Positions 52,517 through 62,829 of a stretch of DNA of 64,000 nucleotides are shown here, piece by piece. The notes under the pieces were generated by a model. It had not been told where the DNA came from, searched no databases, and saw nothing but the letters and a program-made list of their open reading frames with translations. The stretch lies in contig JAHDVF020000982.1 in NCBI GenBank assembly GCA_022606425.2, forward strand, positions 930,001 through 994,000, in the 5' to 3' direction. Each line of letters opens with the position of its first letter. Position 1 is the stretch's first letter. A program made the translations under genes and the position numbers. Source of the DNA: Lepidostoma basale (Eukaryota > Arthropoda > Insecta > Trichoptera > Lepidostomatidae).

Positions 52517-52672
52517 TACATTCAGAAGCCAAATACTCTTGACTTTAGAAAGTATTTTGTCTTTCTAATGTCGAACCATGTCTCATGCGTTTCTGGTATT
52601 ATTATATTGTATATATAATATTATATTTTACCTGTACTTAATATATGCCTTAAACATTATTGTTTGTATTTG
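52517..52672 (+). mobile_element. Jockey/CR1-like LINE 3' UTR fragment
   Basis: Starts with AGCCAAATACTCTTGACTTT and runs through TCGAACCATGTCTCATGCG to GCCTTAAACATTATTGTTTG, matching the 3' end of the copies at 1.6 kb and 60.4 kb. Confidence 0.75.
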
Positions 52673-52727
52673 ATTCGATAAAACATATATGTCAAGCTAT
52701 TTTGTATGTCACAACTTAATTTGCATT

Positions 52728-53310
52728 TATTATTATTATTATTATGATGATTTGTATTTTAAGTGCGCCGTTTTGTAAAATTAATTACTCCAAGGGCGCA
52801 CTAGGAAATGACTGACCGTCTGCAGTCTTCAGAAGTTTCTTAAATTTAACGTCACTATCCTCATACTTAATACTAACATGAAGGCTATTCCACGCCAACG
52901 GACCCGCAACGCTGAAAGCACGATCATAGAAACATGCTTTATTGGCTCTGACTGGAATTGCTATATTGTTTGCACTTGTTTCTACCGATCGGAGTGAAGT
53001 TGCGTTTCCGTTGGCATGGGTGTCACGCAGAGGTCCGATATATACGCTGGCGCTCTCTGGTGTCGAGCCTTAAACACTGTCAAACACAATATATATTTTA
53101 TTCGCTCTCGGATTTTAAACCAGTGAAGTTCCTTTAGAAGCAGCGTGATATGACAGTGTTGCCCCATTATCAATTGGGCAGCAGCATTGAATACGCTTTA
53201 TATTCTGCCTAATTAATTATTTGGCAATCCAACGTACATTCCGTTGCAATAATCTAACCGTGACACTACAAAAGAATTTACGAGGGTCCTAGCTTCACTA
53301 ATTGTGATAT
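52728..53310 (-). mobile_element. L2-like LINE 3' end, second copy
   Basis: The minus strand has HITLLLKELHWFKIRERIKY and FKARHQRAPAYISDLC, then a frameshift, and a related 3' UTR (AAGGGCGCACTAGG on plus) ending in an (ATT)n tail at 52,728-52,750. More decayed than the 38 kb copy. Confidence 0.8.
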
Positions 53311-53544
53311 ATATTTAAATAACCTGTATATAATTAGATAATTTTTTGTATTTTAATTGCTATAATGTAAGGATGTATTATAAATTTGTCGTTTATAAGA
53401 TGTATAAAAGCCATTCTGAAGACCCATATGTAAATAATGTTAATTGTTTCTTGAACAATGATATTAAACTGATTCGTTATCTTATTCGTTTTATTTTATT
53501 TTATGGGGGTGACATATTTCTCGAAGCGCTTAGAAATAAACACG

Positions 53545-53980
53545 TGCGTATTGACAGCATGGTCGCAAGAACACGCGTACGACCTATCATGACGTATGTT
53601 GTAGTGACGCGGGCCGATACTGTACAAACCAAAGGGCTTCTTAGAACATCTGAGATGAAAGTTCTTAGATTTATCACTGGAAAAACTCTCCGAGACCGTG
53701 TCCGTAATATGTAAATGGACGAGAGAAGAATAGTTAAAATGTTGTTTACAAGCAGTGTGAGTGGAAAGAGAAGCCGTGGAAAACCAAGCATGGCTTGGCA
53801 TGACCAAATTAATCAAATACTGAAAGGAGCCTGCATTTGAAGTCAGAAAAATCGACGAGCTTGCATGTTACAATGTATGAATGTGGAGGAAGCTAGAGAG
53901 GTATGTCAGGAAAGAACGGTATGGCGGTCCATCCTCTCTGCCTACCCCTCTGGAGAAACGGTGTGGTAGTAAGTTAGTTA
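53545..53980 (+). mobile_element. Chimera of RTE-like subfamilies C and B
   Basis: 53,545-53,712 encodes VARTRVRPIMTYVVVTRADT and LLRTSEMKVLRFITGKTLRD (subfamily C-like). At 53,713 it switches to subfamily B sequence (MDERRIVKMLFTSSVSGKRS and the WHDQINQIL block) ending GTTAGTTAGT. It could be a template switch or two adjacent insertions. Confidence 0.6.
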
Positions 53981-54164
53981 GTGACCAGTTGTACAAAAAA
54001 AAATTAGAATGCAATAATCAAACGCACACTGATTTCTCTGACTTCTCACGTGGCGGCATTCAATATTAAATTGATTTGATCATGTGACGTTTTTTCCTCA
54101 ATTTTCTTCCATTTCTTATCCCGTTCACAATGTTCACTTATACTTTCTGTACCATTTTTATTTA

Positions 54165-54990
54165 GAACTCCCAAGGGTTACACGGAGATGGACCTCAGGT
54201 GGATAAAACTGCAGTTATGGCGGGTTGCCTGAGATTGTCATCTGGAGGAATAGCGATATAAGAACAGATAGCACAATTCGAGAGGGCTGTGAGGTTCAAG
54301 ATATTGTCAGAAGGGGGCAACAACAGAGAAGGTAGTGGTACCAACATGCTTAGAGAATAAATCCCACAAGAATTCCATACATTGCTCTGCATGGAATAAC
54401 AATGTTGGACCGTGTCAACCAGGAAGATCACCAAAACGATGGAGAGATAACTGGATTTGAGCATCATAGGAGGAGAATCCTAAATCATTAAAAAACAGAC
54501 TGATAAAGCTGCAGTTATCTCTGGATGTCTAAAGGACACTGTCTGGGACAATAAGCATATGCTAGTGGAAAGCAAAGTATGAACTTATAAAACATGCATC
54601 AGGCCCATAATGACTTACGGAATCGAAGCGAAAGCAGACACTGTCAGAACCAAACATCTCTTAAGAGTAGCAGAAATGAGAACATTGCGACCTATTGTGG
54701 GGAGAACCCTTAGAGATAGGATACTCAATGAAGAAATTCGCAAATCCTGCAAAATTGAAGACATAGTGAGATGGAGTAGGCAGAGAAGACGATTCTGGAG
54801 GGACCACATCGAGAGAATGGATCCAGCAAGAATTCCTAATATCGTGATGCACGAGACTCCAGAGGGCCATCGACCACCAGGATGACCACCAAAGAGATGG
54901 AGAGAAGGCTGGTCGTCTTCATCACAAGAAGAAAGTTGTTATCCTGCATAAACAGTTCGCAAGATCTAAAATCAAAAGAAGGAGGAGAAT
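54165..54990 (+). mobile_element. Two RTE-like LINE 3' ends, subfamily C, in tandem
   Basis: First copy about 54,165-54,490, second about 54,500-54,990. The second gives MTYGIEAKADTVRTKHLLRV, AEMRTLRPIVGRTLRDRILN and EIRKSCKIEDIVRWSRQRRR, then GHRPPG and KRWREGW. Tails are AGGAGGAGAAT-like. Both 5' truncated. Confidence 0.75.
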
Positions 54991-55082
54991 CCTGTAACAG
55001 TTGACTAAGTCTACGAAGAAAACGATAAAGAAGATTGTAAATAAGTAAGTATGAAAGTTGTAACAGATCACAGATGAAGATT

Positions 55083-55335
55083 AACGACCTTCGTAGCGGT
55101 GTGGTGGGAGCTCTGACTGCCAAACGGAAGGTCCCGGGTTCGATTCCTGGCGATGGCAGTGTGATTGTCACAATTGTAACATTGTGACATTGTTTTTGTG
55201 ATTGGTCTGGTGTATAATTCACATGACAATAAAATGGCAATAGATTAGCTACCTATTGTCATGAGAATCATAGGCATGGCTAAAAAACAAATTGGATACA
55301 TTCATTGAGTTCAAGCGACCCATAGAAAAAACGAA
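55083..55335 (+). mobile_element. tRNA-like SINE 2 (fullest copy)
   Basis: Head CGACCTTCGTAGCGGTGTGG (box-A-like), box-B GGTTCGATTCC, then GATGGCAGTGTGATTGTCAC, CTGGTGTATAATTCACATGA and the tail region GAGTTCAAGCGACCCATAG. Probably RNA polymerase III transcribed when young. Confidence 0.8.
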
Positions 55336-55699
55336 ATAAAAGTGTTACCATAATTATAACTATATCAGTTTTGTATAATATTACTTTATCTTGTTATATT
55401 TCAACTAAACATTTTTTTCTGGAAAGGGATATTGTCTAAATAAAATTGAGCATCTATGGACTAGAGTTTAGTTTCCCAAACTTATTTAACCCACGGTCCC
55501 ATTTATAAAGTTAATTAGAGCTCGATTAATAACAAAAATATGCCTATGACGACCGCTGAATTCCACTTAGTCCATTCTCCAAGTTTCAGAAGGATCTGTT
55601 GAGGAATCACCGAGAAAGAAGGAGACACACATCTAAAATTGCCTTTTATTTATATGTAAAAAAATAAACAATTGACAAAGCTCCCCGGCTAATTTACAT

Positions 55700-56310
55700 C
55701 TTCTTCATTTAACAGATCTGATGATCTGTGGCACAGAAATCATGTCTCCTGGGACGATGAAGTCCAGCTGTCCCTCGATCTTTTAGGTGGTCTTCCAGGT
55801 GAGCGGTGTCCGGAGGGGATTTCGTAAGCATCAAATCAAATCAAACTGCATTTCTCTTGGGCATGCTGGGGACCAATAGATTGCAGATAAAAGAGATGGG
55901 TGCACACTTACCCATTTCTTCAGACTTATCAAGGGATTCTATTTTGGAGTCTATCCATCTTTATGTTCCAGATGGTTATCATCGACGCATCAGCACAGAC
56001 TGCTTTATCTCCCAGCATGCAGAACCAACCTGCCTCTGGTGATGCCGGTGGGGAGAGCAATCAAACTGCTAAATATGATCGCTTTAGAGATCGACGTCTT
56101 TCATAATTGTGAAAGTACGTTCAGGAGACAAATACTCTTGGCTTGGTCGAATCATCTCTCAAGCGTTCCTGGTATTATACATTTTTTATGTTTACCTATT
56201 CTCAATAGATGCCTTAAACTATAATTCTGTCACTATCCATTCTGGCTACATGGTCCCTCCAGTAACTTCTTCTGGATCTACTCCACCAAACGATATCCTT
56301 ATTTTATAAA
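55700..56310 (-). mobile_element. RTE-like LINE fragment, subfamily C, split by a CR1-like piece
   Basis: 55,700-55,825 (TTTTAGGTGGTCTTCCAGGT and so on) and 56,226-56,310 (CTACATGGTCCCTCCAGTAA) are consecutive parts of the subfamily C sequence seen at 2,600-2,720, on minus. The 55,826-56,225 fragment lies between. Confidence 0.7.
55826..56225 (+). mobile_element. Jockey/CR1-like LINE fragment with inverted tail, inside an RTE fragment
   Basis: Body on plus: LLGMLGTNRLQIKEMGAHLP to RAIKLLNMIALEIDVFH and 3' UTR to AAACTATAAT, but without the usual tail. Instead CAAATCAAATCAAA, the complement of a TTTGA-type tail, stands at the 5' side (55,831-55,844). The flanks at 55,700-55,825 and 56,226-56,310 are one subfamily C RTE-like fragment on minus. 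Confidence 0.7.
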
Positions 56311-56404
56311 TGACAATTTACATATTTATTTTTACGAGAAATTTACTAATTAAAAAAATATAAAATAAAATAAAAAATTATTGGCTTTTTTGAATATTTA
56401 TAGT

Positions 56405-56510
56405 GTCTAACTAACCATCACACCGTTTCTCCGCAGGGGCAGGCAGAGGGGATGGACCGCCATACTGCTCTGTCCTGACATACCTCTCGAGTTCCTCTAC
56501 ATGAACTGTA
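56405..56510 (-). mobile_element. RTE-like LINE 3' scrap, subfamily B
   Basis: Plus strand CTAACTAACCATCACACCGT, then CCATACTGCTCTGTCCTGAC and CTCGAGTTCCTCTACAT: the last 100 bp of the family. Confidence 0.7.
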
Positions 56511-56589
56511 TGTCACTCTTTACTATGAACATATTCTCTCATGAAAATTAGTAAATTGTCTTCATATGCTTCAATTTAAACGCAATGTT

Positions 56590-57010
56590 TTCTATTCTCT
56601 TTTTATATAGATAAAACAAGGCGTAATTTTAAATTAATAATAAAAGAGCACATAAGATGTCTCTCTAATAATAATTTTTCTGAATTTGCTAACCGCCTCA
56701 TTGAAAAACATCATTCATTTAATAATGTGTTAAAATTTTGCATGTTTATAATAGAAATATAACTTTGAGCAATCTCGAAATCTTAGATATTAAAAATAAA
56801 GGAAATATAAGTCCAATCTTTGATTTATTTCCTTTGTTGTAAGTATTACCTAAACCCCAATAAGAACTTTAAATTATTATTTTAAATTGAATAATAATAT
56901 TTGTTATAACAAAAGCATAAACGTTCCAAACTAAATCTTTAAAACATCTGTCAGATCATGTAAACAATTTTATAATATTTTAAATGGTATATTTATAATA
57001 TGTATCACTA
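56590..57010 (+). mobile_element. Penelope-like element 3' end, second copy
   Basis: Plus strand: DKTRRNF-like then IIKEHIRCLSNNNFSEFANR, LIEKHHSFNN, in frame where the 62 kb copy is shifted. The following 3' region matches 61,950-62,110 in reverse. It ends about 320 bp before the CpG-rich leader of gene 3. Confidence 0.75.
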
Positions 57011-57329
57011 AAGGACTGGTTGTCTGAAAAATTTCTATGTAATTTAATTTTTTTAAATGTAAGTGTTGTATAAACAAAGAAAAAAGCAATATTTTAATAG
57101 GAATTAATTATAATGACATCTACCGTAGAAAAACCAAACTATTTATTTAAATGCGACATCTAGCGGCGAAAATCAGAACTCCGAGCTCATCTCTACGTCC
57201 TTTGAAACTAGCTATTAGGGGCGAAATCCAAAAAGCTGTTCATTTAAGGACACGAAAACAATGTCACGCGGAGCTTGCTGCCGGTATCTTTCTACAAAGT
57301 GTCTTCATTTTAATACGCTTCGTAATGTT

Positions 57330-57694
57330 GTACAGCTGAATCCTGCATGGGACGAATCCTTGCGCTTGTGAGCGCGCGATAAAGGATCGCGCGCTGAGTA
57401 AAAAGTGACGTTTGTAGGCGCCATCTTGTTGACTTGTTGCTGTTTGTGGTTGGTTTTGTTTGGTTGCGCGCGCGTTTTGCTTGCCGCTTAGGAGGGCGGT
57501 TGTTTTTTGCGGGTGTTATCGCCAGCTGTCAGAGCGGAGTCTGCGCACTGCGTTGCCCAGGGCGAGCGAACGAAATTTGTTTTGTTTTCAAACGCTGTCA
57601 TGGCGGCGCGGTAATATCTTTGGTTATGTGTCGGTCCGTTCGAAGCGTGTTGGATTCGCGGCCGCATGTGCGTGAGGCTTAGGAGCGCGTTCAT
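57330..57694 (+). promoter_or_regulatory. CpG-rich promoter/5' UTR region of gene 3
   Basis: The block is rich in CG dinucleotides and GCG runs unlike the AT-rich surroundings and leads directly into the gene 3 start codon. It contains a perfect short inverted repeat at about 57,371-57,393 (GCGCGCGAT, five bases, then ATCGCGCGC). The start of transcription cannot be fixed from sequence. Confidence 0.5.
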
Positions 57695-57829
57695 ATGGCG
57701 GCGAGGGCCTCCAAGGATCCAGGCCGGGGGACCAGCCACTGCGAGGATAGCTCGGAAAGCGAGAACGAAACCGAGCCAGCGAAGGTTTTCGTACGGAAAA
57801 TCTCCACCAACAAGAGTGCCAATGGACTC
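57695..57829 (+). CDS. Gene 3: first coding exon of an unidentified gene
   Basis: Encodes MAARASKDPGRGTSHCEDSS and then ESENETEPAKVFVRKISTNK to GL, followed by the donor GTGAGT in phase 0. It is preceded by a CpG-rich leader (57,330-57,694) that contrasts with the AT-rich flanks. The Ser/Glu-rich start followed by KVFVRKI could be the first strand of a chromodomain-type fold, but too little is present to claim that. The following intron is immediately invaded by RTE and CR1 fragments, and I find no second exon in the window. Confidence 0.7.
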
Positions 57830-57899
57830 GTGAGTTCTCCAACATTAATAATATTATTTAAACAATGTCAATGAAACTAATATTATTCACTAAAAATAA

Positions 57900-58770
57900 T
57901 ATATAAAAGCGAAGCATGTAACTGGCAAAATAAGGATGAAAGTAGAATAAATGCAGTAGAAATGAGATCTCTTAGACGAATATGTGGAAAAACTGTATAA
58001 GTGTTGAATCAAAATATAAGTGAATGCAGTGCAAATTATAGTGTTATGAAAAAAATAATGGAAAGATAATTAAATCAGTTTATTTTCTCAAAAGATATTA
58101 CAAACACCAATTATATTGTAATTTAAGACATCTATTGAGAACAGGTAAAAATATAATATATAATAGCAGGCCATGTGAGGAGTCAGAGAAATCGACGCGC
58201 GTGCATGACACGATGTATGAATGTTGAGAAAGCGAGAGAAATATGTCAGGAAAGAAAAGTGTGGCACTTGCACTCTGCCTACCCCTTCGGGGAGACGGCG
58301 TGATGGTTAGTTATTTAGTAAGTTATAATATCAGGAACGCATGAGAGATGGTTCGACTTTAGGAAGACAAGATACTCTCTAAAGTCAAGAGTGTTTTTCT
58401 TTTAAACGAAAAACGTCGATTTCTGAAGCGATCATGTTCAACAGTTTGATTGCTCTCCCCACCGGCATCACCAGAGGCAGGTTTAGATGGTTTGGACACA
58501 TGGAAAGAATGAATGAAGAAAGAATGGTAAAAAAGTATGTGTTAACGATGTAAATGAAACTAGAAATAGAGGAAGACCGAAGAAAACGTGAATCGATCAA
58601 AGAAATCAAATATTTAATGTCGGCCACGTGAGGTGTCGATGAAATCGACGTGCGTGCATGAAACGTTGTATGAATGTTGAGGGTTCGAGATCAATATGTC
58701 AGGAAAGAAAAGTGTGGAAGTTCATTATTTCTGCCTACCCCTTCGGCGAGACGGCGTGATGATTATTTAG
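57900..58770 (+). mobile_element. Three-level nest: RTE-like, CR1-like, RTE-like
   Basis: An RTE-like subfamily A copy runs 57,900-58,068 and resumes at about 58,488 (AGATGGTTTGGACACATGG) to 58,760. Between lies a minus CR1-like 3' end (AATCAGTTTATTTTCTCAAA from 58,072; rest 58,330-58,487). That in turn is split by a second plus RTE-like scrap (58,165-58,325) with GTTA-type tail and an ATAATA duplication on both sides. All of it lies in the intron after the gene 3 exon. Confidence 0.75.
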
Positions 58771-58874
58771 TTACTTTTTTATATTCTTATTTTTGTTATA
58801 GTTACTTTAATTATTAAATATTAGGTTTTAAATTACAATTTAAAACGTTTATTTCGTTTACTATATTTGAATTG

Positions 58875-59550
58875 TGTAATTGGAGCAAGTTACCGAATTT
58901 ACGTATCTGGGAAGCATGTTTACAAGAGACGGAAAAATGGAGAAAGACATCGAAAGAAGGGTTGGTGCTGGGAATAAAATAAATGGCGCACTCAAAGTCA
59001 TTACTGCAAATAGAAATATATCCACAGAAGCAAAGATGGCAGTACACAATAGAGTTCTAGTGCCAACCCTCATGTATGAAAGTGAAGCTTGGAGCTGGCA
59101 AAAGAAGGATGAAAGCAGGATAAACGCCGTAGAAATGAGATCACTAAGAAGAATGTGCGGGAAAACGTTGAATGATAGAATACCGATCGATGAAATAAGA
59201 AAGAAATGTAAGGCAGATGACTGCATCATGGATAAAATTAAAAAGGATCCCTGAGATGGTTTGGACATATGGAACGAATGGATGAGAGTAGGATGGTTAA
59301 AAAGTTTTACACAGGCAGCGTGAGTGGAAAAAGAAGCCTAGGACGACCGTGGAAAACATGGCATGAATCAATTACTAAAAGGCGGTCACATTCGAAATCG
59401 GAATAATCGACGTGCGTGCATGGTATGATGTATGAATGTAGAGGAAGACCGAGAGGTATGCCAGGACAGAGCGTTGTGGCGATCCACCCTCTCTGCCTAC
59501 CCCTCCGGCAAAATGGCGTGATGGTTAGTTAGTTAGTTAGTTAGAATTGT
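58875..59550 (+). mobile_element. RTE-like LINE 3' end, subfamily B
   Basis: Encodes MEQVTEFTYLGSMFTRDGKM, EKDIERRVGAGNKINGALKV and ITANRNISTEAKMAVHNRVL to MDKIKKDP, then frameshifts and the SVSGK and RACM blocks. The tail is (GTTA)n at 59,525-59,544. Confidence 0.85.
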
Positions 59551-60045
59551 GTAATTCATAATATAAAAACCAAAATAAATAGTTTTTTTTTAATCACCAA
59601 ACCAAGCATGTAATGAATATATAAAAAAAACATTAATATGAAATAATAGGTTTTAAATTACAATTTAAAACGTTTATTACGTTATCATATTTGAATTGCG
59701 TAAATCACAACATAAACATAAAACAAATAACATTTTAAAACATAAATTTAACATAAAAAAAACACATTTTTATAACATCTTTCAAAATACACATTTTTAA
59801 TAACATAAAAACCCCAGAAGTAATTCAGAAGTCTTGAGGCATCAAAATCGTAAAATATCATTACTCTAACTGTGGGTCGCGATAAGATAAGGATCACTAT
59901 ATGTCCAAAGAATAATATCCACGTCTTCTTCTTCGAGTGTCATGTTAGGTCCCGACGTCGGTCACCTTTGCATAGATCTCTATGTCCTGTTCCAGCCGGA
60001 ACAACTCTCCCATCCCCCGATTTCCGGTCCACTCCTTGATATCCG

Positions 60046-60607
60046 TGGCTCTATCCCACAGCATATGTCTTAAACTATAAAAATTGTTTGTAATATCTTT
60101 TGAAAAAATAAACCGATTTGAGCATATCTTTGGGAATGCTTGGGGCCAACTCTCTGCAGCTTCGAAGAGATGGCCATCTCATAATCCATGTCTTTAGATT
60201 ACTCAGGGGATATTTCGAGAACTCGGCCGTGCTGGAAGGTGTTCGGCTTTTTGTCCCTGATAGATATCTCCGACAGCGAAAGCATAGATTGTTTTACCTA
60301 CCGGCCGCCAGAACCAACCTTCCTCTGGTGACACCGGTGTGAAGAGCAATTAATCTGCTGAACGCGGTATCCTCGGAGATCGACATCTTTCATATTAGTG
60401 AAAGTACGTTCAGAAGGCAAATACTTTCAATTCTGGAGAGTATCCTGTCTTCCTAATGTTGAACCATCTCTCATGCGTTTCTGGTAGTATACTTTACACA
60501 ATATATTATTTTACCTGTTCTCAATAGATGCTTTAAAAATTAAAGTAATTAGTGTAACTTGTTGTAATGTCTGTTGATGAAATAAACTGATTTGATTTGA
60601 TTTGATA
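60046..60607 (+). mobile_element. Jockey/CR1-like LINE 3' end inside an RTE fragment
   Basis: Encodes LGMLGANSLQLRRDGHLIIH, VFRLLRGYFENSAVLEGVRL, PDRYLRQRKHRLFYLPAART and SEIDIFHISESTFRRQ, then 3' UTR and the tail GATTTGATTTGATTTGAT. A further 54-bp piece of the same family is inserted near its 5' end (60,067-60,120). The whole interrupts a minus-strand RTE-like fragment. Confidence 0.85.
60067..60120 (+). mobile_element. 54-bp LINE tail inserted into its own family
   Basis: Only the last bases of the Jockey/CR1-like 3' UTR (GTCTTAAACTATAAAAATTG to AAACCGATTTG). Flanked by the exact direct repeat AGCATAT at 60,060-60,066 and 60,121-60,127, as expected of a target-primed, strongly 5'-truncated insertion. 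Confidence 0.75.
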
Positions 60608-61387
60608 TTCTCGAGCCAGGACATCTGGGGGTGTATCACACCGATCCTACCCTCGATCTTCCATTTCATGATGAGGTGCAGCAGATCGTATTTCTCGTTG
60701 CGGAGAATGTGTCCCAAATATGCCATCTTTCTAGACTTCAAATCAGACTACAATCATCTTCCTACTCTGGCTCTATGTAGCACCTCATGGTGACCATATC
60801 AGTCCATGAGATCCGCAACATTCTGCGATGGAGTCACATTTCAAGTGCTTCTATACGGTTTATTGTCTTCACTTTGAGGGTCCAAGTTTCCATTCCAGAT
60901 AGATTATATAGATTATATAGACCAAATATGAGGGTATTATTTGCAAACCCGGCAAACTCCACCAACAATCAAAAGTGAGATATGAATTGGGTCTTATTCA
61001 TAATACATTTGCACACAATTTTTATTGATTTTCAGTTTCAAATTCGGCTTCATTCTGAAGAATTTTGCTATTAAAATATAGGGTTTGTTGCAAACATGGC
61101 AACCTCCACTTGAGTGTTGCAAAGCTGGCAAACTCCAAAATGAAATTCATTATTTTACTTTAATTATCAACATAATGATGATTATTTCATGGCTGATTAC
61201 TTTTAAAATACTAACTGGTTGAGATGAAAAAAATAAATATCGTAAAAAAGCGCATTTTATTAGCGTATCAGTTTTTTGCGATTTACTCAAAACATCTAAT
61301 AATGGAGTTTGCCAGGTTTGCAAATAATACCCTCATATACCATTGAAACCATGTGTCCACGTACGAAAATTAATTTAAATTAATACT

Positions 61388-61595
61388 AACTAACTGACTA
61401 ACCATCACGCCGTCTCTCCGAAGGGGTAGGCTAAAAGAATGGACTGCCACACTTTAACCGATGCGGCACTCAATCCTTCTCTTTTCGCCCCCGCGGGAGA
61501 CGCGGTGTGATGGGTTGCGAACCTCATCGCCACCAATACGCATCTTCCGCGCACACTGCAATCGTCCAACTTCCACAAAATAAATCTAAAACATA
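61388..61595 (-). mobile_element. SINE 3 with RTE-like 3' end (full)
   Basis: Matches 48,533-48,733 over the whole length, including the body, GGTTCGCAACCC and the RTE-like 3' end with a GTTAGT tail. It stops at the same 5' side, which supports a defined element. Confidence 0.8.
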
Positions 61596-61729
61596 TAATA
61601 TAAAATATAATGGTCCATTGTTTTGGCTGAAACACTATGATACTTTAACATTATAAACAGTTCAATTAAAAAAAAACATTGAAACTTTGATGAATCGACC
61701 ATTACTTGGTGGTTGGACATATTCAACAG

Positions 61730-61858
61730 ACCATCACACCGCATCTCCCGCGGGGCGAAAAGAGAAGGATGGAGTGCCGCATCGGTTAAAGTGTGACAGT
61801 CCATTCTTTCTGCTTACCCTTTCGCGGAGACGGCATGATGGTTAGTTAGTTACTTAGT
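61730..61858 (+). mobile_element. SINE 3 with RTE-like 3' end (5' truncated)
   Basis: Plus strand: CCATCACACCGCATCTCCCG, CGGGGCGAAAAGAGAAGGAT, then GGAGTGCCGCATCGGTTAAA and the RTE-like 3' end with a GTTAGTTAGTTA tail. Confidence 0.75.
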
Positions 61859-61939
61859 TTTTACTTTGTATATACAACACCAACTTAAAAAAAAAATTAA
61901 ATAAATATCAGACATGTTTCGGACAAACCGGTTTATACT

Positions 61940-62600
61940 CGGTGATATTATAATGATATTTAAAATATTATAAAATTGTTTACAAATATGACCAGTTTTG
62001 ACAGATGTCATAAAGATTTATTTTGGAACGTTTATTCTTTTGTTATTACAAATATGATGAATCAATTTAAAAGTATAATTAAAAGTTCTTATTGGGGTTC
62101 AGGTAATTACTTACAACAAAGAAAATAAACCAAAGATTGGACTTGACGTTAAATTTATTTGATAATTTATAATATTCTCTTTATTTTTATATTGATTGCT
62201 TAAAGTTATATTTCTATTATGAACATGCAAAATTTCAACGCCATTATCTTTATTAAATGAATGATCTTTTTCAATGAGGTGGTTAGCAAATTCAGAAAAA
62301 ATATTAAGAGACATCTTATGTGCTCTTTTATTCTTAATTTAAAATTACGCCTTGTTTTAACTATATAAAAATATGAGCAATCATTACATTTCAGTTTATA
62401 AATCCCCGATTGAGAACATTTATCTTCCTTGTCTTTATTATTTTTTATTAATTTACCTAAATTATTGTTTTTATAAAACGCAAAGTATGGCTAACATAGA
62501 AAAAAATAAAAAACTTTGTTTTATGTATCAGAATTGTATTTTTTTTCGCGACAGTTGTTTCGTCAACCTATGTTGACATCATCAGGCGTTACAATAATAC
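61940..62600 (-). mobile_element. Penelope-like element 3' end: GIY-YIG endonuclease
   Basis: Minus strand: SGIYKLKCNDCSYFYIVKTR and RNFKLRIKEHIRCL, then a one-base frameshift, then FSEFANHLIEKDHSFNKDNG and VEILHVHNRNITLSNQYKNK. This is the GIY-YIG nuclease at the C-terminus of Penelope-like retroelements (YIG is here YIV). A hammerhead motif stands at its 5' side. Confidence 0.8.
62534..62594 (-). ncRNA. Candidate hammerhead ribozyme (Penelope-associated)
   Basis: Minus strand, in order: helix I strand TTGTA..CGC, core CTGATGA, helix II GTCAAC-ATAG-GTTGAC (6 perfect pairs, one extra T before it), core GAAAC, a 4-base link, cleavage triplet GTC, helix I return GCG..TACAA. All core bases of the hammerhead are present. 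The very short helix III is known for hammerheads of Penelope-like elements. Self-cleavage would be after the C of GTC. Confidence 0.65.
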
Positions 62601-62829
62601 AATTGTGATAAATAAAACAATGATTTTTAACACTTAATTAAACACTTTTTGCTCGCTTAGAGCGAAACCGGTAGGCTCTCATCTTCACAAATAAAGTGGT
62701 TGTATACCAATTACAAAAAGTGTTTAATTAAGTGTTAAATATGTCCAACTACCAAGTAATGGCTTCTTATCAAAGATTCAATGTTTTTTTTTAAATTTAA
62801 CTGTTTATAATGTTATCACAGTGTTTCGG

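Larger units (their letters stand above)
59930..60760 (-). mobile_element. RTE-like LINE 3' end, subfamily E, split by a CR1-like LINE
   Basis: Left part 59,935-60,045 (TGTCATGTTAGGTCCCGACG); right part 60,605-60,760, where minus encodes KSRKMAYLGHILRNEKYDLL, HLIMKWKIEGRIGVIHPQMS and WLENI. GATAT stands on both sides of the insertion. Confidence 0.75.
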
